A DNA stretch of 64,000 nucleotides from Naasia aerilata (GCF_030296595.1 NZ_AP027731.1:744001-808000), one strand, 5' to 3'; counted from the stretch's first letter, positions 38,324-49,497 are shown. Numbers and translations are program-made. The notes: generated by a model not told the origin, from the letters alone.

Positions 38324-39937
38324 CTACTCCCACTCAATCGTCCCCGGCGGCTTCGAAGTGACATCGAGCACAACCCGATTCACCCCAGCCACCTCATTGG
38401 TGATCCGATTAGAGACCCGAGCGAGCACCTCATACGGCACCCGAGTCCAGTCAGCAGTCATCGCATCTTCAGAGGACACAGGCCGCAGGACGATGGGGTG
38501 ACCGTACGTCCGCCCATCCCCCTGCACGCCCACAGAGCGAACATCGGCGAGCAGCACCACCGGGCACTGCCAGATCTCGGCATCCAGCCCGGCCGCGGTC
38601 AGCTCGGCCCGCACGATCGCATCGGCGTCGCGCAGCAGATCGAGCCGTTCCCGGGTGACTTCGCCGACGATCCGGATCCCGAGCCCGGGTCCGGGGAAGG
38701 GCTGGCGGGCGACGATGACCTCGGGGAGTCCGAGCTCGCGTCCGATGGCCCGCACCTCGTCCTTGAACAGCGTGCGAAGGGGCTCGACGAGCTCGAACTT
38801 GAGGTCTTCGGGAAGCCCGCCGACATTGTGGTGCGACTTGATGTTGGCCGTGCCGGTGCCGCCGCCGGATTCGACGACGTCCGGGTAGAGCGTGCCCTGG
38901 ACGAGGAAGCGGATGCTGTCGCCTTCGGCCTTGGCCTCGAGGACGAGCGCCTCGGCGGCGTCCTCGAAGGTGCGGATGAACTCGCGGCCGATGATCTTGC
39001 GCTTCTGCTCGGGGTCGCTGACGCCGGCGAGGGCGTCCAGGAAGCGGTCGGCGGCGTCGACGGTGACGAGGCGGACGCCTGTGGCGGCGACGTAGTCCTC
39101 CTGCACCTGCCGGGCCTCGTCCTTGCGGAGGAGACCGTGGTCGACGAAGACGCAGGTGAGCTGATCGCCGACGGCGCGCTGGACGAGGGCCGCGGCGACG
39201 GCGGAGTCGACGCCTCCGGAGAGCCCGCAGATGACCCGGGCGTCGCCGATCTGCGCGCGGATCCGCTCCACCTGCTCGGCGATGACGCTGCCGCTGTTCC
39301 AGTCGCCGGGGATCCCGGCGGCGCGGTGCAGGAAGTTCTCGATGACCCGTTGCCCGTACGGGGAGTGCTTCACCTCGGGGTGCCACTGGACGCCGTACAG
39401 CTTGCGCTCGTCGCTCGCGAAGGCGGCGACCGGTGTGGCGTCGCTGCTGGCCAGCACCTCGAAGCCTTCGGGGGCGCGTGCCACGGAGTCGCCGTGGCTC
39501 ATCCAGGCGGTCTGGTCGGCGGGGATGCCGTCGAGCAGCGAGCCGCCCGACGTGACCGTGACTGCGGTCGAGCCGTACTCACGCCGCCCGGTGTGGGCGA
39601 CCTCGCCGCCGAGCTGCTGCGCCATCGCCTGGAAGCCGTAGCAGATGCCGAGCACGGGCACGCCGAGGTCGAGGATCCCCGGGTTGAGCGCCGGCGCGCC
39701 CTCCTCGTAGACGCTCGAGGGGCCGCCGGAGAGCACGATCCCCACCGGGTTCCGGGCCGCGATCTGCTCGGCCGTCACGGTGTGCGGGACGATCTCGGAG
39801 TAGACGTTGGCCTCACGCACGCGGCGGGCGATGAGCTGCGCGTACTGGGCGCCGAAGTCGACGACGAGGACGGGCCGCGCCTCAGTTCCCGTCGCAGGCT
39901 GGGGCGTCTCGTCGCTGACGGGGATGCTGTCGCTAAT
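38324..39937 (-). CDS. guaA: GMP synthase (glutamine-hydrolysing)
   Basis: Amidates XMP to GMP. About 537 residues: the glutamine amidotransferase domain starts [18 protein letters not shown] and has VLGICYGFQ (nucleophile Cys) and [11 protein letters not shown]; the ATP pyrophosphatase domain has [14 protein letters not shown]; the C-terminus ends PPGTIEWE. No ATG, GTG or TTG lies before the amidotransferase motif. A perfect ribosome site GGAGG lies 6 nt before ATT 39937 (overlapping the upstream TAG), and ATT is followed by [13 protein letters not shown], the usual type of N-terminus. The start is therefore taken as ATT. Confidence 0.93.
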   Translation of the reverse strand: MSDSIPVSDETPQPATGTEARPVLVVDFGAQYAQLIARRVREANVYSEIVPHTVTAEQIAARNPVGIVLSGGPSSVYEEGAPALNPGILDLGVPVLGICYGFQAMAQQLGGEVAHTGRREYGSTAVTVTSGGSLLDGIPADQTAWMSHGDSVARAPEGFEVLASSDATPVAAFASDERKLYGVQWHPEVKHSPYGQRVIENFLHRAAGIPGDWNSGSVIAEQVERIRAQIGDARVICGLSGGVDSAVAAALVQRAVGDQLTCVFVDHGLLRKDEARQVQEDYVAATGVRLVTVDAADRFLDALAGVSDPEQKRKIIGREFIRTFEDAAEALVLEAKAEGDSIRFLVQGTLYPDVVESGGGTGTANIKSHHNVGGLPEDLKFELVEPLRTLFKDEVRAIGRELGLPEVIVARQPFPGPGLGIRIVGEVTRERLDLLRDADAIVRAELTAAGLDAEIWQCPVVLLADVRSVGVQGDGRTYGHPIVLRPVSSEDAMTADWTRVPYEVLARVSNRITNEVAGVNRVVLDVTSKPPGTIEWE

Positions 39938-40370
39938 GGCGGACCTCCGAGGGGGTGGACGCTGCGGCGGACTCGCGGGCCGCGAGGTAGGCGCTGACCT
40001 CGCGGGTGATCCGCCGCTCAGTGAAGAAGGAGAGCAGGGGCACGACGCCGCCGGCCGCGATGAGCAGGAAGCGCGTGATCGGCCACCGCAGGAACGTGAC
40101 GAGGATGAAGTCGACGATGAGATAGGCGAGGTAGAAGTACCCGTGCGCGATCTGGGCGGCGAGACTCAGGTTGAACCCGGTGTGCATGCCGGCGGGGACG
40201 AGGAAGCCGCCGGTGCCGCCGAGGTCCGCCTCGAGCCCGAAGACGTACTTGAGGACGATCTCGACGCAGAGGATCAGGAGCATCACGCCGGTCGCGTAGG
40301 CGAGGATCCGGTAGATGGCGAGGGTCGTGCGGATCCTCGGGAAGTCGGTGATCCGGGGCTCGCTCGGCAT
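39933..40370 (-). CDS. DUF3817 membrane protein
   Basis: 145 residues with about three membrane helices ([50 protein letters not shown]) and the family hallmark HGYFYLAYL. Function unknown. Actinobacteria keep it next to guaA. Its TAG stop overlaps the proposed ATT start of guaA (ATTAG). Confidence 0.9.
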   Translation of the reverse strand: MPSEPRITDFPRIRTTLAIYRILAYATGVMLLILCVEIVLKYVFGLEADLGGTGGFLVPAGMHTGFNLSLAAQIAHGYFYLAYLIVDFILVTFLRWPITRFLLIAAGGVVPLLSFFTERRITREVSAYLAARESAAASTPSEVRH

Positions 40371-40380
40371 GGTCCCCAGT

Positions 40381-41208
40381 CTACGGGCGCGGCCTGGAGG
40401 GGCTCTGCGCCGCCTCCTCGGCGGGAGCGGCCGCCTCGTCCAGCTCCTTCTCGTAGACGTCGCGCATCAGCCGATACCAGATGTAGAGGGCCGCGAGCGC
40501 GAAGAGGACCCACTCGACCGCATAGAACAGGTTGAGGAAGTTGAGCTGGACCTCCACCTCGGGCGGCGGGGAGGCGATCGTCTGCAGCTCGGCCGGCGCC
40601 GCGCGGAGCGTGATGTAGCCCGCGTGGGTCGGACCGGGATCCTGCCATTCGTTGACGAAGGCTGCCGTCGCCATGTCGGCTGCGAGGGCGGCCCCGTCCT
40701 CCGGCTCCGTCGGCGCCTCGCCCTGCTGGTACCGGCCGGTCAGGTCGGTCGGCAGCTCGGCCGGGTCGCCGTTCCACGCCTCGGCGGCGGCGGTGGCCGC
40801 GGCGAGCTCGTCGGTCCAGCCGAGGCCCACCGCGAGGGAGGCCCCGTCGGCCGTGCGGAGGTGGCCGATCGTCCAGTACCCGGTGCGTCCCTCGTCGATC
40901 CGGTCGCGGAGGACCGCGAAGTCGCCCGCCACCCAGGTCCCGGAGACCGTGACCAGCTGGCCCACGGCTGCCGACTTGGTCGTGGTCTGCGGCTGGGCGA
41001 CCCGCTCGATCGGCAGCACGGTCTCGGTCGGCCGCTCGACGAAGCCGCCGTTCGTCACGGCGCGGCCCAGCTGCCACTGCCCGAACAGCGCGAACACGAC
41101 GGCGATCGCGACGCAGAGCAGCAGCAGCGCGATCGAGCGGGGCCGCAGCATGACGGCGAGCAGCGGGTGGCCGCTCGCCGTCAGAGGCGTAGGAGAGGTT
41201 TCTGTCAT
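40381..41208 (-). CDS. SURF1 family cytochrome oxidase biogenesis protein
   Basis: 275 residues. Two flanking membrane helices (about 25-45 and 230-250) with an extracytoplasmic domain between them: GQWQLGRAV, VTVSGTW, GYWTIGHLRT and NFLNLFYAVEWVLFALAALYIWYRL, matching SURF1/Shy1. It helps assemble cytochrome c oxidase. The ATG at 41208 overlaps the glpD stop (ATGA). The charged Ala/Glu-rich tail is probably cytoplasmic. Confidence 0.92.
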   Translation of the reverse strand: MTETSPTPLTASGHPLLAVMLRPRSIALLLLCVAIAVVFALFGQWQLGRAVTNGGFVERPTETVLPIERVAQPQTTTKSAAVGQLVTVSGTWVAGDFAVLRDRIDEGRTGYWTIGHLRTADGASLAVGLGWTDELAAATAAAEAWNGDPAELPTDLTGRYQQGEAPTEPEDGAALAADMATAAFVNEWQDPGPTHAGYITLRAAPAELQTIASPPPEVEVQLNFLNLFYAVEWVLFALAALYIWYRLMRDVYEKELDEAAAPAEEAAQSPSRPRP

Positions 41209-42935
41209 GCGGTCTGGACGATGTCCGGCGCCTCCAGCCGCACGCGGTCGGCGGACTCGTCGTCCGGCTGCAGCTGGCTCTCGCGCTCGGCCTGCACGCG
41301 CCGGAGGTACGTCTGGACCTCCTTGTCGACCCGCGCCTCGTCCCAGCCGAGCACCTCGGCCATCAGGCGGGCCGCGACCGGGGCGGCTGAGACGCCCCGA
41401 TCCCAGGCCTCGATCGAGATGCGCGTGCGGCGGGCCAGGACGTCCTCGAGGTGCAGGGCGCCCTCGTGGCTCGCCGCGTACACGACCTCGGCCTCGATGT
41501 AGTCGTCGGCGCCGGGGAGCGGCTCGGCGAGCTCGGGCCGGGCCTTGATCATGTCGAGGATCTCGTCGGTCAGGACGCCGTAGCGGTTCAGCAGATGCTC
41601 GATCCGCACGGTGTGGACCTTGAAGGCGCGCGCGATCTTGCCGCGCTTGTTCCACGCTGCCTGGTACCCCTCGGCCCCGAGCAGCGCGATGTTCTCGGTC
41701 GTCGACTCCGGGATCCGCCCGTCCAGCGCGGAGACCGCCGCGTCGATCGCATCCTTCGCCATGACGCGGTACGTGGTCCACTTGCCGCCCGCGACCACGA
41801 CGAGGCCGGGCACCGAGTGGGTCACGAGGTGCTCGCGCGACAGCTTCGAGGTCTGCTCCGACTCCCCCGCGAGCAGCGGGCGGAGGCCGGCGTAGACGCC
41901 CTCCACGTCCTCACGGGTCAGCGGCACCGCGAGGATCTGGTTGACGTGCTCGAGGACGTAGTCGATGTCCGCGGCGGTCGCGGCGGGATGCGCCTTGTCG
42001 AGGTGCCAGTCGGTGTCCGTGGTGCCGATGATCCAGTGCCGGCCCCAGGGGATCACGAACAGGACGCTCTTCTCCGTGCGGAGGATGATGCCCATCTTCG
42101 ACTGGAAGCGGTCGCGCGGCACGACCAGGTGGATGCCCTTCGAGGCGCGCACCTTGAACTGGCCGCGCTCCCCCACCATCGCCTGGGTGTCGTCCGTCCA
42201 GACGCCGGTCGCGTTGACGACCTGCTTGGCGCGGACGTCGAACTTCTCGCCCGTCTCCAGGTCGTGGGCGCGGACGCCGACCACGCGCTCGCCCACCTTG
42301 AGGAAGCCCTCCACGCGGACCCTGCTGGCCACGTGCGCGCCGTAGAACGACGCGGTGCGGGCGAGCGTCGCCACGTAGCGGGCGTCGTCGACTTGGGCGT
42401 CGTAGTAGGTGAGTCCACCGGTGAAGGCCCCGTTGCGGAGGCTCGGGATCGCGCGCAGCATCTGCCCCTTGAGCAGGTGGCGGTGGTGCGGGACACCGGG
42501 AGGACGCCCGCCCGACCAGCTGAAGACGTCGTACAGCAGCATTCCGGCTCCTATGTAGAAGCGCTCCCAGTACTTGTGGGTCAGCGGGTAGAGGAAGCGC
42601 ACCGGCTTCACGAGGTGCGGCGCGAGGCGCTGCAGCAGCAGGCCGCGCTCGATGAGGGCCTCGCGGACGAGCCGGAAGTCCAGCTGCTCCAGATACCGGA
42701 TGCCGCCGTGCACGAGCTTCGACGACCGGCTGGACGTGCCGGAGGCCCAGTCGCGGGCCTCCAGGAGTCCGACGCTCAGGCCGCGGGTGACCGCATCCAG
42801 AGCGCTGCCCGTGCCGACGATGCCGCCGCCCACCACGAGGATGTCGAGCTCGCGATCCTTGAGCGCGCGGATCGCCGCAGCTCGCTCCTCGGGACCGAGC
42901 TTCGACGAGAGTGAGACCGAATTCCCCTGCGCCAT
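41205..42935 (-). CDS. glpD: Glycerol-3-phosphate dehydrogenase (FAD, respiratory type)
   Basis: 576 residues. FAD-binding DILVVGGGIVGTGSALDAVTRG at the N-terminus, the substrate region SSRSSKLVHGGIRYLEQ, HWIIGTTDTDWHLDK, and the C-terminal DAO domain ending with an alpha-helical cap. Oxidises glycerol-3-P to DHAP at the membrane and feeds electrons to quinone. ATG 42935 has GGAGGAATC upstream, 46 bp after guaB3. Confidence 0.96.
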   Translation of the reverse strand: MAQGNSVSLSSKLGPEERAAAIRALKDRELDILVVGGGIVGTGSALDAVTRGLSVGLLEARDWASGTSSRSSKLVHGGIRYLEQLDFRLVREALIERGLLLQRLAPHLVKPVRFLYPLTHKYWERFYIGAGMLLYDVFSWSGGRPPGVPHHRHLLKGQMLRAIPSLRNGAFTGGLTYYDAQVDDARYVATLARTASFYGAHVASRVRVEGFLKVGERVVGVRAHDLETGEKFDVRAKQVVNATGVWTDDTQAMVGERGQFKVRASKGIHLVVPRDRFQSKMGIILRTEKSVLFVIPWGRHWIIGTTDTDWHLDKAHPAATAADIDYVLEHVNQILAVPLTREDVEGVYAGLRPLLAGESEQTSKLSREHLVTHSVPGLVVVAGGKWTTYRVMAKDAIDAAVSALDGRIPESTTENIALLGAEGYQAAWNKRGKIARAFKVHTVRIEHLLNRYGVLTDEILDMIKARPELAEPLPGADDYIEAEVVYAASHEGALHLEDVLARRTRISIEAWDRGVSAAPVAARLMAEVLGWDEARVDKEVQTYLRRVQAERESQLQPDDESADRVRLEAPDIVQTA

Positions 42936-42980
42936 GATTCCTCCGTGTCCGCCGGCTGCACCGCGCCGGTGGGCGAGTTG

Positions 42981-44102
42981 CTACACCCGGTACGGTGCGA
43001 CGACGACCTCCACCCGCTGGAACTCCTTCAGGTCGGAGTAGCCCGTCGTGGCCATCGACCTCTTCAACGCTCCGATGAGGTTGGCTGTTCCATCGGCCAC
43101 CGGAGTGGGGCCGAAGAGGATCTGCTCGAGCGGGGCCACCTGGCCGACCTCGACCCGGTTGCCGCGGGGCAGCTCGAGGTGGTGCGACTCGGGTCCCCAG
43201 TGCCAGCCGCCGCCGGGCGCATCCGTGGCGCGGGCGAGAGCGGTGCCGAGCATGACCGCGTCCGCGCCGACCGCGATGGCCTTGACCATGTCGCCCGCGG
43301 TGCCGAGTCCGCCGTCCGCGATGACGTGCACGTACCGGCCCCCGGACTCGTCCAGGTAGTCGCGGCGAGCGCCTGCCGCATCCGCGATGGCGGTCGCCAT
43401 GGGTGCATGGATGCCGAGGGCGGTGCGGGTGGTGGACGCCGCACCCCCGCCGAAGCCGACCAGCACGCCCGCCGCCCCGGTGCGCATGAGGTGCAGGGCC
43501 GCCATGTAGGTGGACGCGCCACCGACGATGACGGGGACGTCGAGCTCGTAGATGAACTCCTTGAGGTTCAGCGGCGTGCGCGTCTTCGAGACGTGCTCCG
43601 CGGACACGGTGGTGCCGCGGATGACGAAGAGGTCGACGCCGGCCTCGACGACCGTCTGGTAGTGCTCCTGCGTCCGCTGCGGGCTGAGCGCGCCCGCGAC
43701 GGGCACGCCGGCGGCGCGGATCTCGGCGAGGCGGCTCTGGATGAGCTCCGGCTGGATCGGGGCGTCGTAGAGGCGGCGCATGGCGGCGGTCGCCTCCGCC
43801 GGCCCGAGCTCACGCAGGCCGGCGAGCTTGTCCGCCGCATCCTCGTACCGGGTCCAGAGCCCCTCGAGGTTGAGCACGCCGAGCCCGCCGAGGCGCCCGA
43901 TGGCGATGGCGGTGTCCGGCGACGCGACCGAGTCCATGGGTGCGCTGAGCACGGGGATCGCGAACTGGAACGCGTCGATGGTCCACGTGGTGGACACGTC
44001 CTCGGGATCCCGGGTGCGACGCGAGGGCACGACCGCGATGTCGTCGAACGCGTAGGCCCGCCGAGCGCGCTTGGCGCGCCCGATCTCGAAGTCCATGCTC
44101 AC
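42981..44102 (-). CDS. guaB3: GuaB3 family IMP dehydrogenase-related protein
   Basis: 373 residues, a TIM-barrel IMPDH/GMP reductase protein without CBS domains. It begins with the GuaB3 signature RRAYAFDDIAVVPSRRTRDP and contains PVLSAPMDSVASPDTA and VIADGGLGTAGDMVKAIAVGADAVMLG. The catalytic Cys loop of true IMPDH (GSICTTR) is absent. Recent work on cyanobacterial members indicates GMP reductase activity; whether that holds here is unknown. GTG 44102 chosen; ATG 44096 is alternative. Confidence 0.92.
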   Translation of the reverse strand: MSMDFEIGRAKRARRAYAFDDIAVVPSRRTRDPEDVSTTWTIDAFQFAIPVLSAPMDSVASPDTAIAIGRLGGLGVLNLEGLWTRYEDAADKLAGLRELGPAEATAAMRRLYDAPIQPELIQSRLAEIRAAGVPVAGALSPQRTQEHYQTVVEAGVDLFVIRGTTVSAEHVSKTRTPLNLKEFIYELDVPVIVGGASTYMAALHLMRTGAAGVLVGFGGGAASTTRTALGIHAPMATAIADAAGARRDYLDESGGRYVHVIADGGLGTAGDMVKAIAVGADAVMLGTALARATDAPGGGWHWGPESHHLELPRGNRVEVGQVAPLEQILFGPTPVADGTANLIGALKRSMATTGYSDLKEFQRVEVVVAPYRV

Positions 44103-44183
44103 CCTCCCAGCCTACCGGCGCCCCCGCTTCCCCTGCCTGGGCGCTCCCCCACCTCCCCCTCAACGCGTTGGTTCCCAAGGAAC

Positions 44184-44245
44184 CGCGGGTGTAACCGCCA
44201 TTGCGCGGGCGTAACTAGGCCCGCAGTGTGGCGGTTACACCCGCG
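44184..44245 (-). repeat. 62-bp palindromic element, left copy
   Basis: Perfect 17-bp arms CGCGGGTGTAACCGCCA (44184-44200) and its complement (44229-44245) enclose an inner hairpin GCGGGC..GCCCGC with loop GTAACTAG (44205-44224). Its reverse complement matches the element at 45289-45350 at 55 of 62 positions, so the two are inverted copies. The right arm supplies the stop codon of the gene at 44235-45182. Two smaller palindromes, CAACGCGTTG (44161) and GGTTCC-CAA-GGAACC (44170), lie just outside. Confidence 0.9.
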
Positions 44246-45182
44246 CAACCGGGCGGAGACCGCTGGAGCGGACGATTCCGTCCATGCGCGGCGGATCCAT
44301 GAGGTCCGCCCAGACGAGGCGGAACAGGCCGGTGGTCCGCCTCCGCAGCCGATCCTCGCGCTGCTTCTCGCGCCAGACCACTTCGGCTGCCGTCCTGCCA
44401 CCGCGAAACTCCTCGCGCAGATACTTCACGGCACCGTCGAACTCGCCGACGATGCCCAGTCCCGGCCAGAAGAAGTCCACTACACCGACGAGGCCGCGCC
44501 CATCCGCGATGGGCACCTGAAGCTCCGGAGGTGCATAGCCGAGCTCATGCAGCCGAGCGCGCGCGAACGATTCACCGAACGAGTCGGAGACTCCCACGCC
44601 GAATTCGATCGCCGATCGAGCCGCCGACCTTCCTCGCCGACTCGGTTCCCTTTCCAGCTCCGCCAAGAGGTCCGTCCTGGTGACCGCCTGGCCGGCGCGA
44701 CCGGCCATCGCCGCGTCCACAACTCCGACGGCGGGAGCGAAGGCGAGCCGCCGGGACAGGTCCACCACGGTGACCGCAGCTCCTGTCACCAACAGTCCCT
44801 GGACTTCGTTGACCCGGAGGCCTCTCAGCTCTCGCGGACGTCGGATCACGTCCCACTCCGAGCGTCCGCCCTGCGCCGGCTCACACAGCACCTCCACGCG
44901 ATCCGGCCAGTCCCCGAGGAAGGGCAGGTTCCAGGCAGCCGCTGCCGAGAAGCCGCAGAAGATCACATCCCGGCTGGCGGCTTCTGCGACCGCCCGCATT
45001 CGGAGCAGGAGCCGGCCCCGCCCGTCGAGTCCGCTCCAATGAACGGCGTCCACGTAGGCGCCGCGTCGCACACGAACCAGCGCCTGGCGCTCGAGCGCCC
45101 GCTGAAGGGTCCGCTCCGAGGCGCCGATGCGCTGGAGGTCGGAGCTGAGCAGGAGCCCTGAAGCAGCGAATTCCGGAAGCAT
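44235..45182 (-). CDS. DUF559-type endonuclease-domain protein with AbiEi-like N-terminal domain
   Basis: 315 residues. The N-terminal part (about 1-90: LLLSSDLQRIGASERTLQRA, VRVRRGAYVD) is a winged-helix domain of the kind seen in AbiEi-type antitoxins. The C-terminal 110 residues look like a DUF559/Vsr-related PD-(D/E)xK nuclease: GVVDFFWPGLGIVGEFDGAVKY, then WREKQREDRLRRR and LFRLVWADL. No toxin partner is adjacent. It is inserted between guaB and guaB3 and framed by inverted palindromic elements; its last codons (ARV-stop) are inside the left element. ATG 45182 has a weak ribosome site. Function unknown. Confidence 0.82.
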   Translation of the reverse strand: MLPEFAASGLLLSSDLQRIGASERTLQRALERQALVRVRRGAYVDAVHWSGLDGRGRLLLRMRAVAEAASRDVIFCGFSAAAAWNLPFLGDWPDRVEVLCEPAQGGRSEWDVIRRPRELRGLRVNEVQGLLVTGAAVTVVDLSRRLAFAPAVGVVDAAMAGRAGQAVTRTDLLAELEREPSRRGRSAARSAIEFGVGVSDSFGESFARARLHELGYAPPELQVPIADGRGLVGVVDFFWPGLGIVGEFDGAVKYLREEFRGGRTAAEVVWREKQREDRLRRRTTGLFRLVWADLMDPPRMDGIVRSSGLRPVARV

Positions 45183-45288
45183 CCGGCAACCGTCGCGCGT
45201 GGAGTGCGCCGGCCGCCGGCACGGCCTGGAGACGTGGGGATCCGGGGCGCCCTCGCTCCTGGGGAGGAGCCACCGCCGCGGTGGAGAG

Positions 45289-45350
45289 CGCGGGTGAAAC
45301 CGCCAACCTGCGGGCCTAGTAACACCCGCGGTATGGCGGTTACACCCGCG
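45289..45350 (+). repeat. 62-bp palindromic element, right copy
   Basis: 17-bp arms with one mismatch (CGCGGGTGAAACCGCCA at 45289-45305; TGGCGGTTACACCCGCG at 45334-45350) around an inner hairpin GCGGG..CCCGC with loop CCTAGTAACA. Inverted relative to the copy at 44184. It sits between the nuclease gene start and the guaB stop (45357). Confidence 0.9.
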
Positions 45351-45356
45351 GAAGGG

Positions 45357-47085
<1,729 letters not shown>

Positions 47086-48507
47086 GTGACTGCGTACGGA
47101 CACCGGACCCGGCGACTTCTCGCCACCCTGCTCGGGCTCATGGTCGGCTTCCTCGCGGCGTTCGCCGCCGTTGCGGCGCCTGCGAGCGCCGCCCCCGCGG
47201 TGCGGGCGGGGACCGACGTGATCGACCCGAACACGGCGGAGGAGACGATCGCCGTCTGGATCCGGCAGACCAGCGACAAGGCCGGCATCCCCGGCGTCGC
47301 GGTGACGGTGACCGGCGACGACTTCGACGGCGCCTTCACGACCGACCAGGACGGCCGCGTCTACGTCGGCCTCCCGGGCCCGGGCACGTACCAGGTCGAG
47401 GTCGACCCGAGCACGATCCCCGAGGCCTCCGGCACCCTCCCCGAGGGCTCCAACCCGCGGGAGGTGAAGGTCGCGCAGACGAACAAGAACGTCCCCGCGA
47501 ACTTCCTCGCCTCGACGACCGCAACCGGTGGCGGCTCGACCACCCCGAGCTCGGGCGCCACCCCGTCGCCCGGCGCGACGGACGAGGCGACCGGAACGGT
47601 GCCCCCGTCGGCCAACACCGGCGGCACGGGGTTCTGGGGCGTCGTCCTCACGAAGCTCGTGACGGGCCTGATCTTCGGCCTCCTCCTCGCCCTCGCGTCG
47701 ATCGGCGCCTCGCTCATCTACGGCACCACCGGCCTGAACAACTTCGCGCACGGCGAGCTGGTGACCTTCGGCGGCCTGATGGCGTTCACTCTGACGCAGC
47801 TCGGCGCGCCCGGCTGGCTCGCGATCCTCGGAGCCGTCGTCCTCGGCGGGCTCTTCGGCTTCGTGCAGGACTTCGCGATCTGGAACCCGCTGCGCCGGCG
47901 CCGAGTGGCCCTGATCCCGCTGATGATCGTGAGCATCGGCCTCGCCCTCGCGACCCGCTACGTGTTCGTGCTCTTCTACGGCGCGGACCGCCTGACGCTG
48001 CCGAACAACCCGAAGCCGTTCCTCGTGCTCGGACCCGTGAGCCTGCGCTTCACCGACGTGATGGGCGCGGTCCTCAGCATCGTGGTGCTGCTCGTCGTGG
48101 CCTACGTGATGCTGCGGACGAAGCTCGGGAAGGCCGCCCGCGCGGTCTCCGACAACTCGGCGCTCGCGTCCGCGTCCGGCATCAACGTGAACCGCGTGAT
48201 CCGCTTCGTGTGGATCGGCGCCGCGGCCCTCGCGGCGCTGGCGGGCGTGCTCATCGCGTACTACCAGGCGCTGCGCTGGGACACGGGAAGCGCGATTCTG
48301 CTGCTCATCTTCGCGGCGGTCACGCTGGGAGGCCTGGGCTCGGCGTTCGGCGCGCTCGTCGGCTCGCTCGTGCTCAGCATCTTCATGAACCTGTCGACGC
48401 TGGTGCTGCCCGAGAACCTGAAGTATGCAGCAGCACTCGTCGTGCTGATCCTGATCCTGCTGTTCCGGCCCCAGGGAATCCTGGGCCGCCGGGAACGGGT
48501 CGGCTGA
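47086..48507 (+). CDS. livH: Branched-chain amino acid ABC permease LivH with N-terminal extracytoplasmic domain
   Basis: 473 residues. It starts with a signal peptide (about 1-36, ending ASAAPA). A domain of about 100 residues with a prealbumin/carboxypeptidase-regulatory-like pattern follows (GIPGVAVTVTGDDFDGAFTTD, GTYQVEVDPSTIPEA), then a Ser/Thr/Pro linker and a LivH permease with about eight helices (GLLLALASIGASLIYGTTGLNN, LRTKLGKAARAVSDN). Ordinary LivH proteins are about 290 residues and lack this front. The GTG at 47086 has GGAGG 4 nt upstream. First gene of livHMGF. Confidence 0.92.
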   Translation: MTAYGHRTRRLLATLLGLMVGFLAAFAAVAAPASAAPAVRAGTDVIDPNTAEETIAVWIRQTSDKAGIPGVAVTVTGDDFDGAFTTDQDGRVYVGLPGPGTYQVEVDPSTIPEASGTLPEGSNPREVKVAQTNKNVPANFLASTTATGGGSTTPSSGATPSPGATDEATGTVPPSANTGGTGFWGVVLTKLVTGLIFGLLLALASIGASLIYGTTGLNNFAHGELVTFGGLMAFTLTQLGAPGWLAILGAVVLGGLFGFVQDFAIWNPLRRRRVALIPLMIVSIGLALATRYVFVLFYGADRLTLPNNPKPFLVLGPVSLRFTDVMGAVLSIVVLLVVAYVMLRTKLGKAARAVSDNSALASASGINVNRVIRFVWIGAAALAALAGVLIAYYQALRWDTGSAILLLIFAAVTLGGLGSAFGALVGSLVLSIFMNLSTLVLPENLKYAAALVVLILILLFRPQGILGRRERVG

Positions 48508-48523
48508 CGGGAGGAACCGGACC

Positions 48524-49497
48524 ATGGATCTGAACTTCATCTGGCTCGCCCTCGGCGAGGCCGTCTCCCCCACCACCGCCGCCTACGCGCTCGCCACCAT
48601 CGGCCTCGTCGTGCACTTCGGCTTCACCGGACTGCTCAACTTCGGCCAGGCCGGCTTCATGGCCGTCGGCGGCTATGCCTTCGCGATCACGTCGCTCAAG
48701 CTCGGCTGGCCGGTGCCGTTCGCGTTCCTCGCCACGATCGTGGCGGCGACGGTGTTCGCGCTCATCCTCGGCATCCCGACCCTGCGGCTGCGCGCCGACT
48801 ACCTGAGCATCGTCACCATCGCGGCGGCGGAGATCATCCGGCTCTCGGTGAAGACCGCGGAGCTGACGGATGTCACCGGCGGAGCCACGGGCCTGAACGG
48901 CGCCAGCCGGGCGTTCAACGACCTCAACCCGATCCCCGAGGGCCGCTACGGCTTCGGCGTGCTGACCTACACGGCAGACCAGCTGTGGGTCCGCGTCGTC
49001 GGCTGGGCCCTCGTGCTGATCGCGTGCCTTCTCGTGTACCTGCTGATCCGCAGCCCGTGGGGCCGCGTCATCCGCGGCATCCGCGAGGACGAGGACGCCG
49101 TGCGCAGCCTCGGCAAGAACGTCTTCTCCTACAAGATGCAGGCGCTCATCTTCGGCGGCATCCTGGGCGGCATCGCGGGCGCGCTGTTCATCCTCCCCGC
49201 AGCCTGCAGCCCGACAACTACGGCACACAGCTGACGTTCTTCCTCTACACGATCATGCTGCTCGGGGGCGCGACCACGGTCTTCGGGCCGATCATCGGTG
49301 CGATGCTGTTCTGGGTGGTGCTCTCCCTGTCGGACGGCATCCTGTCGCTCGCCATCTCGAACCACTGGCTGCCGCTGACCAGCACGCAGCAGGGTCCGAT
49401 CCGCTTCATCATCGTGGGCGTCGCCCTCGCGCTCCTCGTGGTCTTCCGGCCACAGGGGCTCCTGGGCAACAAGAAGGAGGTGTTCTTCAGTGCCTAA
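48524..49497 (+). CDS. livM: Branched-chain amino acid ABC permease LivM, frameshifted
   Basis: About 324 residues once one C is added to the run at 49195-49198 (LFILP|RSLQPDNYGTQ). Eight to ten helices; the LivM signature is GIPTLRLRADYLSIVTIAAAE and the ATPase-contact loop is RGIREDEDAVRSLGKN. Pairs with LivH as the membrane channel. Starts 16 bp after livH; overlaps livG by 8 bp. Confidence 0.93.

Noticed and set aside
44235..45182. AbiE-type toxin-antitoxin system
   Set aside because: Only the AbiEi-like N-terminal domain is present; no AbiEii nucleotidyltransferase gene is adjacent, and the C-terminus is a nuclease domain.
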